A DNA stretch of 64,000 bases, from the NCBI RefSeq assembly GCF_025999835.1, contig NZ_AP025628.1:1054001-1118000 (forward strand), read 5' to 3'. The position numbers were made by a program, and so were the translations under genes. The notes beneath the pieces were generated by a model that searched no databases, was not told where the DNA came from, and saw only the letters and a program-made list of their open reading frames with translations. Of this stretch, positions 35,324 to 42,937 are shown piece by piece. How positions within the stretch are numbered: the stretch's first letter is position 1; every line of letters starts with the position of its first letter. Source of the stretch: Caldinitratiruptor microaerophilus. GTDB lineage: Bacteria > Bacillota > Sulfobacillia > Symbiobacteriales > ZC4RG38.

Positions 35324-36871
35324 ATGACCGAAGTGCAGGTCGTGACCGGGAACATCACCGACATCGACTGCGACGTCCTGATCGTCAACCTCTTCGAGGG
35401 CGTGACCCGCCCCGGCGGGGCCACGGGGGCGGTCGACGCCGCGCTCGGCGGCCTCATCTCGGACGCCATCCGGGCCGGGGACCTCACCGGGCGCTGGGGT
35501 GAGACGGCCATCCTGTACACTGGGGGCCGGATCCGAGCCCGGAAGGTGCTCGTGGCCGGCCTGGGCCAGGCGGCGCGGTTCGGGTACCGGGAGGTCTTCC
35601 GCGTGGCGGCCCTGGCGGCGCGGGCCGCCCGGGCGTCGGGCGCCACCCGGATCGCCTCCATCGCTCACGGGGCGGGGATCGGCGGGCTGGACCCCGCCCG
35701 GGCCGCCCAGTTCACCGTCGACGGGACGCTGCACGGCCTCTACCGGTTCGCGGGGTACCGCACGGAGCCACAGCCCGAGCGCCCCCAGGTGGAGGCGTTC
35801 CTCCTGGTCGAGCGGGACCCGGAGAGGGCCCGGGCGATGGCCGAAGGGGCGCGGACCGGCCGGCTGCTGGCCGAGGCGGCGGCCTGGGCCCGGGACCTCG
35901 GCAACCGGCCAGGGAACCGCCTCACGGCGGCGATGCTGGCGGACGAGGCGGTCGCCATGGCGCGCGACACGGGGCTCGAGGCGGAGGTGCTGGGCCCCGA
36001 GGAGGCGGAGCGGCTCGGCATGGGCCTCCTCCTCGCCGTGAACCGGGGCTCCGCGGAACCGGCGCGGGTGATCGTGCTCCGGCACCGCGGCGGCCGGAAC
36101 TCCGGCCGGGCGGCTTCCGGGCAGCAGGCCGGCGGCGGGTGGCCGCTGGCGCTCGTGGGCAAGGGGCTCACCTTCGACACCGGCGGGATCTCCATCAAGC
36201 CGTCCGAGAACATGTGGGACATGAAGTTCGACATGTGCGGCGGCGCGGCGGTGCTCGGGGCCATGCGGGCGATCGCGCAGCTCGCCGTGCCCCTGGACGT
36301 GCTGGCGGTCGTGCCGGCCACCGACAACATGCCCGACGGCGCGAGCTACAAGCCGGGCGACGTGATCCGGGGCCTGTCCGGCAAGACCGTCGAGATCCGC
36401 AGCACGGACGCCGAGGGCCGGCTGATCCTCGCCGACGGCCTGGCCTACGCCGTCCGGGAAGGGGCACGGCGCCTGGTGACGATCTCCACCCTCACGGGCG
36501 GCGTGGCGGTGGCGCTCGGCAGCGTCCGCTTCGGCCTCCTGGCCAACGACGACCGCTGGTACGAGGAGGTCGCGGCGGCTGCCGAGGAGGCCGGGGAACG
36601 GGGCTGGCGCCTTCCGTCCGACGAGGACTACCGGGAACTCCTGCGGTCGCCGGTCGCGGACATGACCAACGGGGGGCGGCGGGAGGCCTCCACGATCCAG
36701 GGCGGGGTCTTCCTCTTCCAGCACGTCGGCGGGGTGCCGACCGTCCACATGGACATCGCGGCCACCGCGTGGTTGAGGGACAAGACGGCCGAGGCGGACG
36801 AGGGCGCCACGGCCGTCGGGCTGCGGACCCTGGTGGCGACGGCCCGGCGGCTCGCCGCCGCGGGCGGCTGA
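35324..36871 (+). CDS. Leucyl aminopeptidase (M17)
   Basis: 515 residues of the PepA family; a two-metal aminopeptidase that trims N-terminal residues from peptides. The metal and active-site segment is VGKGLTFDTGGISIKPSENMWDMKFDM, given here by its parts GKGLTFDTGG and MKFDMCGGAA, and the family signature appears as STDAEGRLILADGL (usually NTDAEGR). The N-terminal macro-like domain spans about 1-170. ATG at 35324 chosen because the family starts there. Flanked on both sides by strong stem-loops, so probably monocistronic. Confidence 0.93.
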   Translation: MTEVQVVTGNITDIDCDVLIVNLFEGVTRPGGATGAVDAALGGLISDAIRAGDLTGRWGETAILYTGGRIRARKVLVAGLGQAARFGYREVFRVAALAARAARASGATRIASIAHGAGIGGLDPARAAQFTVDGTLHGLYRFAGYRTEPQPERPQVEAFLLVERDPERARAMAEGARTGRLLAEAAAWARDLGNRPGNRLTAAMLADEAVAMARDTGLEAEVLGPEEAERLGMGLLLAVNRGSAEPARVIVLRHRGGRNSGRAASGQQAGGGWPLALVGKGLTFDTGGISIKPSENMWDMKFDMCGGAAVLGAMRAIAQLAVPLDVLAVVPATDNMPDGASYKPGDVIRGLSGKTVEIRSTDAEGRLILADGLAYAVREGARRLVTISTLTGGVAVALGSVRFGLLANDDRWYEEVAAAAEEAGERGWRLPSDEDYRELLRSPVADMTNGGRREASTIQGGVFLFQHVGGVPTVHMDIAATAWLRDKTAEADEGATAVGLRTLVATARRLAAAGG

Positions 36872-36890
36872 GGCTCCGCGAGGCAGAGAG

Positions 36891-36926
36891 AGGGCGGGCG
36901 GCCGGAAGTCGATCCGGCCGCCCGCC
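36891..36926 (+). terminator. Perfect 14-bp stem-loop after the aminopeptidase
   Basis: GGGCGGGCGGCCGG and its complement (36913-36926) around an 8-base loop, 20 bases after the stop; no T-tract. It also lies just 3' of the convergent small gene and could serve both strands. Confidence 0.65.
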
Positions 36927-36962
36927 CGTGCCGCCACCGCGTGCCCGCCTGCACGCCCCGGA

Positions 36963-37175
36963 TCACACCCTCGGTCCCACGCGGGTCCGCCGCGCCGGCG
37001 GCCAGGGGCCGTCGGCAAGGCGCAGCCCGGGCGGTGGCTCCGGCTTGTGGGTCCACCCCAGGAGCGGGTCGTCAGGGTACGCCGGCTCCTCGTCGAGGTC
37101 CGGTGGCACGTGCCTCAGGCTGAGCGATGGTGTGACGGCCCTGTGCGGGGGCCGCTCCGCCCGGTTCGGGGTCAC
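36963..37175 (-). CDS. Small hypothetical protein, 70 aa
   Basis: On the minus strand a GTG at 37175 has GGGGAGGTGG 6 bases upstream, one of the best ribosome binding sites in the window, and TACAAT (37248-37243) lies about 70 bases further up as a possible -10. The product begins VTPNRAERPPHRAV and has a mid part PDLDEEPAYPDDPLLGWTHK, acidic with aromatics, and a basic tail. No family is recognised; the bare size would make gene finders miss it. Confidence 0.55.
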   Translation of the reverse strand: MTPNRAERPPHRAVTPSLSLRHVPPDLDEEPAYPDDPLLGWTHKPEPPPGLRLADGPWPPARRTRVGPRV

Positions 37176-37365
37176 GGTTGCCACCTCCCCTGCACAAGCG
37201 AGTCGGGGCACGCCAGGGGCGGCGCGTCCGGGTCGCAGTCCTATTGTACCACGCACGGGAATGAACAGGGCGGCCGTACGGCCGCCCGAATGGGAGGGGA
37301 GGGGCAGAAGGACCTGGTCCGCGCCCTGTTGCTTTACTGTTCCTGGATCGGTGGTCCTTCCGTCC

Positions 37366-37393
37366 TTGAGGATAGCGCAGGGCCTGGTATACT
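37366..37393 (+). promoter_or_regulatory. Sigma-A promoter of the LysR-type gene
   Basis: TTGAGG (37366-37371), a 16-bp spacer and TATACT (37388-37393) end 39 bases before the start. LysR regulators usually repress themselves from this region, but no clear T-N11-A palindrome was picked out. Confidence 0.6.
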
Positions 37394-37432
37394 TCAAATG
37401 AATGGGTGGAATCCAGCGGATAACCCAAGGGA

Positions 37433-38398
37433 ATGATGGCCACCATGCTGCTGCAGCACCTGATCACGTTCTCCCGGGTCGTCGAGACGGGCAGCTTCAC
37501 CCGCGCCGCGCAGGCCCTCAACCTGAGCCAGCCGAGCGTCACGAAGCACGTGAGCAGCCTCGAGGCCTTCCTCGGCATCCAGCTCCTGGACCGGGACGGC
37601 AAGCGGATACACCTCACGCCCGCGGGGGAGGCGGTCTACGCTTACGCCAAGCGCATCCACCAGGCGGTGCTGGACTGCCAGGCCACGGTGCAGGCCATGA
37701 AGAGCCCCGACGTGGGCCTGGTGACCGTGGGCTCGGTGCACACGATCGGCCTCTACACCCTCCCGGACCTTCTGGCCGACTTCGCCCGGGCGTATCCCCA
37801 CGTCCGCCTCATGGTGAAGACGGCGCCGATGGCCCAGACCCTGGACCTGCTCCTCCGCCATGAGATCGACATCGGCCTGGTGACGGCGCCGGTGAGCCAC
37901 GAGCGCGTGGAGTGCGTCCCGCTTTACGAGGATCCCGTGCTCGTGGTCACCTCGCCCGAGCCCCGCTTCCCGCTGCCCCACCCGGTGGTCATGGAAGACC
38001 TCGGCCGCCTGCCGGTGATCGGCTACCAGCGCGGCAGCCGGTACCGGAGCTTCGTGGACTCTGCCCTGGAGGGGCTCGGGATCCACCCCCAGGTGCTGAT
38101 GGAGTTCGACAGCCACGAGGCGGCCAAGGCCATGGCCGCGCTGGGGCTGGGAATCGCCCTCGTCCCGGCCTCCGCCGCCCGCCGCGACCTGGAGGAGGGG
38201 AAGCTGGTGGAGGTCCGGGTCCAGGGCCTGCCCCGCATCGCCCGGACCACCTGCATGATCCTGCGCCGGGACGGGCGGCTGTCACCGGCCGCCGCCAACC
38301 TCGCCCAGTTCATCCGGGAGCGCTTCCACGGCCACGGGCAGGCGGCCGTCCGGCCGGCCCCGGCAGAGCCGGCCAGAACCCGCGGCGCTGCAGGTTGA
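37433..38398 (+). CDS. LysR-family transcriptional regulator
   Basis: 321 residues. The N-terminal winged helix-turn-helix is clear (FSRVVETGSFTRAAQALNLSQPSVTKHVSSLE in parts: GSFTRAAQALNLSQPSVT, then LLDRDGKRIHLTPAGEAVY), followed by a periplasmic-binding-like effector domain (VGSVHTIGLYTLPDLLADF; IDIGLVTAPV). The effector is unknown. The start may be the ATG at 37445 rather than 37433. Next to it are a pterin dehydratase and an amino acid permease, candidate targets by proximity only. Confidence 0.9.
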   Translation: MMATMLLQHLITFSRVVETGSFTRAAQALNLSQPSVTKHVSSLEAFLGIQLLDRDGKRIHLTPAGEAVYAYAKRIHQAVLDCQATVQAMKSPDVGLVTVGSVHTIGLYTLPDLLADFARAYPHVRLMVKTAPMAQTLDLLLRHEIDIGLVTAPVSHERVECVPLYEDPVLVVTSPEPRFPLPHPVVMEDLGRLPVIGYQRGSRYRSFVDSALEGLGIHPQVLMEFDSHEAAKAMAALGLGIALVPASAARRDLEEGKLVEVRVQGLPRIARTTCMILRRDGRLSPAAANLAQFIRERFHGHGQAAVRPAPAEPARTRGAAG

Positions 38399-38438
38399 GC
38401 GGGCACCCGGGACACCACTCCGAGGGGAGGCATGTGCG

Positions 38439-38723
38439 GTGCGCCTGAGCGAGGCGGAGGTCCGTGAGCGCCTGAAGGGGCTTCCGGGCTGGACGTATAC
38501 GGGCGGCCGGATCGAGAAGCGCTACCCGTTCCGCGCCTTCACCGACGGGCTGGCGTTCGTGAACCGGGTGGCGGCCATCGCCGAGGCTCTGGACCACCAC
38601 CCGGACGTGCTCCTGCAGTACGGGTCCGTGACGCTCATGTGCACGACTCACAGCGAGAAGGGAGTGACGGAGAAGGACTTCGAACTGGCGGCCCGCTGCG
38701 AGCTCGCCCTCGCGGAGGAGTAG
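38439..38723 (+). CDS. 4a-hydroxytetrahydrobiopterin dehydratase (PCD/DCoH)
   Basis: 94 residues with the PCD signature: GWTYTGGRIEKRYPFRAF, AIAEALDHHPDVLLQYGSVTLMCTTHSEKGVTEKDFELA in parts (the HHPD and THSEKGVT motifs carry the catalytic histidines). It recycles the pterin cofactor of aromatic amino acid hydroxylases; in bacteria lacking such hydroxylases it may act with molybdopterin. No hydroxylase gene is nearby. The GTG start follows GAGGGGAGG. Confidence 0.92.
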   Translation: MRLSEAEVRERLKGLPGWTYTGGRIEKRYPFRAFTDGLAFVNRVAAIAEALDHHPDVLLQYGSVTLMCTTHSEKGVTEKDFELAARCELALAEE

Positions 38724-38774
38724 GGCGGCCGGTATCTCCGCCTGAGGCGCCCACCGGCCCGAAGGCACGGCGCG

Positions 38775-38810
38775 GAACCCACCGGGGCGGACGTTCGCCC
38801 CGGTGGGTTC
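38775..38810 (+). terminator. Perfect 15-bp stem-loop after the pterin dehydratase
   Basis: GAACCCACCGGGGCG pairs with its complement (38796-38810) around GACGTT, with no T-tract. It separates the dehydratase from the permease gene. Confidence 0.65.
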
Positions 38811-38869
38811 GCGTCGCGCGAGACTGGCGGATACCGCCCGGTGATACTAGTCCGCGGAGGGGAGAACGG

Positions 38870-40447
38870 GTGGGACTTCTCCGGGAACTGTTCCGCACCC
38901 GCAACCCGGAACCGGCGCCGGCCGAAGGTGCGGGCCTCCGCCGGGTGCTCGGGTGGGTCGACCTGAGCGTCCTGGGCATCGGGGCCGTGATCGGCACGGG
39001 CATCTTCGTCCTGACCGGCGTCGGCGCGGCGCGGTACGCCGGCCCCGGGGTCACGCTCTCCTTCCTCCTGGCCGGGCTGGTCGCCGGACTCGCCGCGCTC
39101 GTCTACGCCGAACTGGCTGCCATGGTGCCGGTCTCCGGGAGCGCGTACACCTTCGCGTACGCCGCCCTGGGCGAGATCGTGGCGTGGGTGATCGGCTGGA
39201 ACATGATCCTGGAGTACGCGGTCGCCGGGGGGGCCGTGGCGATCGGCTGGGGGTCCTACCTGGTCGACCTCCTCCGGGCCGCCGGGGTCACCCTGCGGCC
39301 GGCGCTCACGGAGCCGCCGCCCGCAGGGCTCGTGAACCTCCCGGCGATGCTGGTGAGCGTGGCGGTCACGGCCCTGGTCGCGCTGGGGACCCGGGAGAGT
39401 GCCCGGGCGAACCGCGTCATGGTCGGCCTCAAGCTCGCCGTCGTCCTGCTCTTCCTGGCGGTGGGGATTCGCTTCGTCGACCCGGCGAACTGGCGGCCGC
39501 TGCTGCCGTTCGGCTGGGCAGGCGTGGCGCGGGGGGCGGCGATCATCTTCTTCGCCTACGTCGGCTTCGACGCCGTGGCCACGGCCGCCGAGGAGGTCCG
39601 AAGCCCCGAGCGCGACGTGCCCCGCGGCATCCTGGGGGCGCTCGTGGTGGCGACCTCGCTGTATCTCGCCGTTTCGCTCGTCCTCACGGGCATGGTGCCC
39701 TACCCCCGGCTCGACACCGCTTCGCCGGTCGCGATGGCCCTGCTGGCCCACGGCCAGCGCCTGGCCGCCGGCGTGGTGTCCGCAGGGGCGGAGGTCGGGC
39801 TCCTGAGCGTGCTGATCGCGGTCACCTTCGCCCAGTCCCGCATCTTCTTCAGCATGAGCCGGGACGGGCTGCTCCCCCCGATCTTCTCCCGGGTGCACCC
39901 CCGCACCGGTACCCCCCTGGCGGGCACGCTCCTGACCGGAGCCGTGGCCGTGGTGATCGGGGGCTTCCTCCCGATCTCCGTGGTCGCCGAGCTGGCGAAC
40001 ATCGGAACGCTTTCCGCCTTCGTCGCGGTGGGGCTGGGCGTGTGGGTCCTGCGCCGGACCCGCCCGGAGGCCCGCCGCCCCTTCCGGACCCCGGGGATGC
40101 CCTGGACCGCGCTCGGGGTGGTCGTCTCCAGCCTGTACCTCATGTCCCGGCTGCCGGTGCTGACCTGGACCCGGTTCGGGGTCTGGCTGGCGATCGGCCT
40201 GGCCGTCTACTTCGCCTACGGCCGGCGGCATAGCCTCCTGGCCCGGCCGGCCCGCGCCCCGCGGGAGCCGCGTGCGCCGGCTGCCCCGGCCGAGCCCGTG
40301 CAGGGCGATGGGGTACCGGCGTGGACGCCCCCGGTACCCCCGGCAGCGCCCGGCCCTGCCCCCGAGCCTGCCCGCGCGTCCTGGGCTCCGCCGGCGGACG
40401 CGGCCGGCCCGGGCGGTGCGCCAACCGGGCACCCGCCCGGGCCGTGA
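38870..40447 (+). CDS. Amino acid permease, cationic amino acid transporter-like (APC)
   Basis: 525 residues with about 12 transmembrane segments. The APC signature is GIGAVIGTGIFVLTG in TM1; TM6 contains IIFFAYVGFDAVATAAEE followed by VRSPERDVPRGILG, typical of the CAT subfamily (YfnA-like). The last 70 residues are a Pro/Ala-rich cytoplasmic tail. The GTG at 38870 has GGAGGGGAG upstream. Substrate not readable from sequence. Confidence 0.9.
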   Translation: MGLLRELFRTRNPEPAPAEGAGLRRVLGWVDLSVLGIGAVIGTGIFVLTGVGAARYAGPGVTLSFLLAGLVAGLAALVYAELAAMVPVSGSAYTFAYAALGEIVAWVIGWNMILEYAVAGGAVAIGWGSYLVDLLRAAGVTLRPALTEPPPAGLVNLPAMLVSVAVTALVALGTRESARANRVMVGLKLAVVLLFLAVGIRFVDPANWRPLLPFGWAGVARGAAIIFFAYVGFDAVATAAEEVRSPERDVPRGILGALVVATSLYLAVSLVLTGMVPYPRLDTASPVAMALLAHGQRLAAGVVSAGAEVGLLSVLIAVTFAQSRIFFSMSRDGLLPPIFSRVHPRTGTPLAGTLLTGAVAVVIGGFLPISVVAELANIGTLSAFVAVGLGVWVLRRTRPEARRPFRTPGMPWTALGVVVSSLYLMSRLPVLTWTRFGVWLAIGLAVYFAYGRRHSLLARPARAPREPRAPAAPAEPVQGDGVPAWTPPVPPAAPGPAPEPARASWAPPADAAGPGGAPTGHPPGP

Positions 40448-40459
40448 CGGGCAGCGGGA

Positions 40460-41428
40460 TCAGCCCGTGTGCGTGCGGGCGGGATCCTCGGCGCCGCTGG
40501 CCGCCGTCTGCTCGTGCGCCGGCGCGGGAATGAGGACCGACGCGAGGACCGACACGACCAGCACCGTGAAGATGACCCCGAGGGACGCCAGGATGGGGAT
40601 CTTGTAGAAGCCGGCGATGAGCATCTTCACGCCCACGAAGGCCAGGATCACGGAAAGGCCGTACTTCAGGAACCGGAAGAGGTCCATGATGCCGGCCAGC
40701 AGGAAGAACAGCGACCGGAGGCCGAGGATGGCGAAGATGTTGGAGGTGTAGACGATCAGCGGGTCATGCGATACGGCGAATACCGCCGGGATCGAGTCGA
40801 CCGCGAACACGACGTCGGTGGTCTCGACCAGGATGAGGACCAGGAGGAGAGGGGTCGCCAGGAGGCGGCCGGCGCGGCGGACCAGGAAGAACTCACCCTC
40901 GTACCCCTCGGTCAGGGGCAGGACGCGGCGGGCCCAGCGGAACACGGGGTTGGCCTCCGGTTCCAGCTTCTCGTCCCTGGCCAGGGCCATCTTGGCGCCG
41001 GTGTACACCAGGAAGGCGCCGAACACGTACGGAATCCAGTGGAACGCCTCGAAGAGAGCGGCGCCGGCGGCGACGAAGATGCCGCGGATGACCACCGCGC
41101 CCAGGATGCCCCAGAAGAGCACCCGGTGCTGATACTCCGGCGCCACCTGGAAATACGAGAAGATCATGATGAATACGAAGAGGTTATCCACGCTCAAGGA
41201 ATACTCGATGAGATAACCCGCCAGGAACTCCAGGGCCCGCTCGGGACCTTCCCAGAAGTAGACGAACACGTTGAAGGCCAGGGCCAGGGCGACCCAGACC
41301 AGCACCCACAGCCCCGCCTCCCGTGTGGACGGCCGGTGCGCCTTCCGGTTCAGGACCCCGAGGTCCACCGCCAGCGCCGTCACGATCATGATCGTGAACG
41401 GGACCCAAAGCCACAGCTCATGGGACAT
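40460..41428 (-). CDS. TerC/Alx family membrane protein (metal exporter type)
   Basis: 322 residues, about nine transmembrane helices. Conserved acidic transmembrane motifs: EYSLSVDNLFVFIMIF and ILVETTDVVFAVDSIPAVFAV. TerC/Alx/YkoY proteins export manganese, in some bacteria to load exported metalloenzymes. GGGAGGGTGGGG precedes the ATG at 41428; the frame is open upstream but covers the riboswitch. A yybP-ykoY type manganese riboswitch with terminator lies in its leader, consistent with Mn homeostasis. Confidence 0.93.
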   Translation of the reverse strand: MSHELWLWVPFTIMIVTALAVDLGVLNRKAHRPSTREAGLWVLVWVALALAFNVFVYFWEGPERALEFLAGYLIEYSLSVDNLFVFIMIFSYFQVAPEYQHRVLFWGILGAVVIRGIFVAAGAALFEAFHWIPYVFGAFLVYTGAKMALARDEKLEPEANPVFRWARRVLPLTEGYEGEFFLVRRAGRLLATPLLLVLILVETTDVVFAVDSIPAVFAVSHDPLIVYTSNIFAILGLRSLFFLLAGIMDLFRFLKYGLSVILAFVGVKMLIAGFYKIPILASLGVIFTVLVVSVLASVLIPAPAHEQTAASGAEDPARTHTG

Positions 41429-41459
41429 CGGCACCCCACCCTCCCGCGGTTCCCAAGAA

Positions 41460-41600
41460 ATAAAACCTGCACGCCACCGGCGTGCAGGTCTTGCGTCCCG
41501 TGATCCCTGCCTGGGCAGGCGGGCGGACAGACCGGGCTGTTCGTGCCGTACTGACGGCCTGCCGTACCGGCCTCGGGGCCGGCCGCTACTCCCCTGCAAT
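41460..41600 (-). promoter_or_regulatory. yybP-ykoY (manganese) riboswitch in the terC leader
   Basis: Read on the minus strand, the leader has GGGGAGTAGC (41594-41585), then GC-rich helices, GTCAGTACGGC (about 41555), and GCAAGACC (about 41494) entering the terminator. GGGGAGUAGC and a 3' CAAGACC are core elements of the yybP-ykoY family, whose members bind Mn2+ and often precede terC-like genes. Metal binding would free an upstream half of the terminator and switch terC on. Confidence 0.75.
41462..41490 (-). terminator. Riboswitch expression-platform terminator before terC
   Basis: On the minus strand, ACCTGCACGCC (41489-41479), a GGT loop, GGCGTGCAGGT and TTTATTTC. It is a textbook intrinsic terminator about 35 bases before the terC start. 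Confidence 0.85.
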
Positions 41601-41644
41601 TCCCAGCGTAGGACAAACCCAAGACCTACGGTAACACAAGCATC

Positions 41645-41701
41645 GCTACCGGTAAAGGGTCGGAGCTGCCACTGCTGCCTTCCCGGTAGCCCTGTTTACC
41701 G
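41645..41701. other. Structured intergenic segment with alternative pairings, terC-EamA gap
   Basis: GCTACCGG (41645-41652) can pair with CCGGTAGC (41683-41690), while the overlapping GGTAAAGGG (41651-41659) can pair with CCC-TG-TTTACC (41690-41700). Strand of action is unknown: it precedes the riboswitch on the minus strand and the EamA gene on the plus strand. No gene is seen in 41601-41872. Confidence 0.45.
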
Positions 41702-41798
41702 CCACCATATTCGGGCGGGCGGCGAGGATATACCGACCTTCGAGGGGAAACCGGGGGTGCCGGCGCGACCCACCGCCGGCAAATGCCTGCGGCCGGTG

Positions 41799-41827
41799 TT
41801 GTTCACTCGCAGGAAGTTTCGTACACT
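41799..41827 (+). promoter_or_regulatory. Sigma-A promoter of the EamA transporter gene
   Basis: TTGTTC (41799-41804), a 17-bp spacer and TACACT (41822-41827), 46 bases before the start codon. Confidence 0.6.
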
Positions 41828-41872
41828 GCAAGATGTGCGGCGAGTGAGGGATGTCCGAGCGGAGATGGTGCC

Positions 41873-42871
41873 GTGTCCTTCCTGGCCCGGTGGCTCACGG
41901 ACCTCGTCATGGTCCTGGTGGTCCTGATCTGGGCGCTGAACAACGTCCTCATGAAGGGGGCGCTGGCGGGGTGGGTCACCCCCGGTGCCTTCAACGCGGT
42001 GCGCTTCTCGCTCGGCGCGACCCTCCTGGGCGCCCTGGTGCTGGGCGTGGAAGGGAGCCTGCAGGTGCCCAGGCCGCTCCTACCCCGGGTGGCGCTTCTC
42101 GGCATCATCGGCAACGGGCTCAACCAGTTGTTCTTCATCAACGGCCTGGCGCGCAGCACGGCCAGCAACGCCGGCGCCTGGCTGGGCCTGGCGCCGGTGC
42201 TCGTCGCGCTCATCGGCGCCGCCGTCGGGCTGGAGCGGGTCAGCCTGCGCATGGTGCTGGGCGCCGCGATCTCTGCCGCGGGCATCGTGACCGTGCTCAG
42301 CGCCCAGGCCGGAGGCCTTTCCCTGACGGCGGGCGACCTCCTGCTGGCCGGCGCGGTCACGACGTGGTCCATCTATACCGTCGCGGCGCTGCCCCTCGTC
42401 CGCGTGGTGAGCCCCCTGCGGGTGACCGCGGTGGCGATGATCTTCGCGGCCGCCGGCCTGGTCGCGGTCAACTTCCCGGCGCTCCTGGCCCAGGACTTCC
42501 GTGCGGTCCCGATGGGGTCGTGGCTGGCGCTCCTGTACGCGGCGGCCGTCTCGAACGGCGCGGGGTACGCCCTTTACGTGTGGTCGGTGCGCCGCATCGG
42601 CGCCGCCCGCGCTGCCCTCTTCAACAATCTCGGCCCCGTGTTCACGGCGGCCGGCGCCCGCCTGATCCTGGGGGAACGGTGGGGGCTGCAGCAGTGGGCC
42701 GGGGTGGCGCTCGTGATCGGCGGCGTCGTCGTGGCCCGGTGGGACGACCTGCGGCAGGCCCTGCTGCCCGCCCGTAAGAGCGAGCAGGAAGCGCCCGGCC
42801 CGGCGCACCAGGATCTTCCCGCCCTGCCCGAGCGGCGGCCGGTTCGCCAGCGGGGAGCCGGCATGATATAA
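41873..42871 (+). CDS. EamA/DMT-family transporter
   Basis: 332 residues with ten predicted transmembrane segments in two EamA repeats (VLIWALNNVLMKGAL in the first, AAVSNGAGYALYVWSVRRIGAARAALFNNLGPVFT in parts in the second). This superfamily exports metabolites or amino acids; the substrate is unknown. The GTG at 41873 follows GGAG; a GTG at 41868 is out of register with the conserved N-terminus. A polar tail of about 40 residues follows the last helix and contains the next promoter. Confidence 0.88.
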   Translation: MSFLARWLTDLVMVLVVLIWALNNVLMKGALAGWVTPGAFNAVRFSLGATLLGALVLGVEGSLQVPRPLLPRVALLGIIGNGLNQLFFINGLARSTASNAGAWLGLAPVLVALIGAAVGLERVSLRMVLGAAISAAGIVTVLSAQAGGLSLTAGDLLLAGAVTTWSIYTVAALPLVRVVSPLRVTAVAMIFAAAGLVAVNFPALLAQDFRAVPMGSWLALLYAAAVSNGAGYALYVWSVRRIGAARAALFNNLGPVFTAAGARLILGERWGLQQWAGVALVIGGVVVARWDDLRQALLPARKSEQEAPGPAHQDLPALPERRPVRQRGAGMI

Positions 42872-42872
42872 T
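42867..42872 (+). promoter_or_regulatory. TATAAT -10 element before miaB
   Basis: A perfect TATAAT overlaps the end of the EamA gene. TTCGCC at 42843 with an 18-bp spacer is a weak -35. It would start the miaB-ymcA transcript. Confidence 0.45.
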
Positions 42873-42937
42873 TCGCTTGACATCTCGGAGGCGGGCTGAG
42901 TAGCCCGTCTATCGGTTTGCCCGGAGGGCGGTGCCGG

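Noticed and set aside
41640-41701. Possible SRP RNA on the minus strand (GGGAAGGCAGCAG string)
   Set aside because: The conserved GGUCAGG strand and the GGAA tetraloop context of helix 8 are missing.
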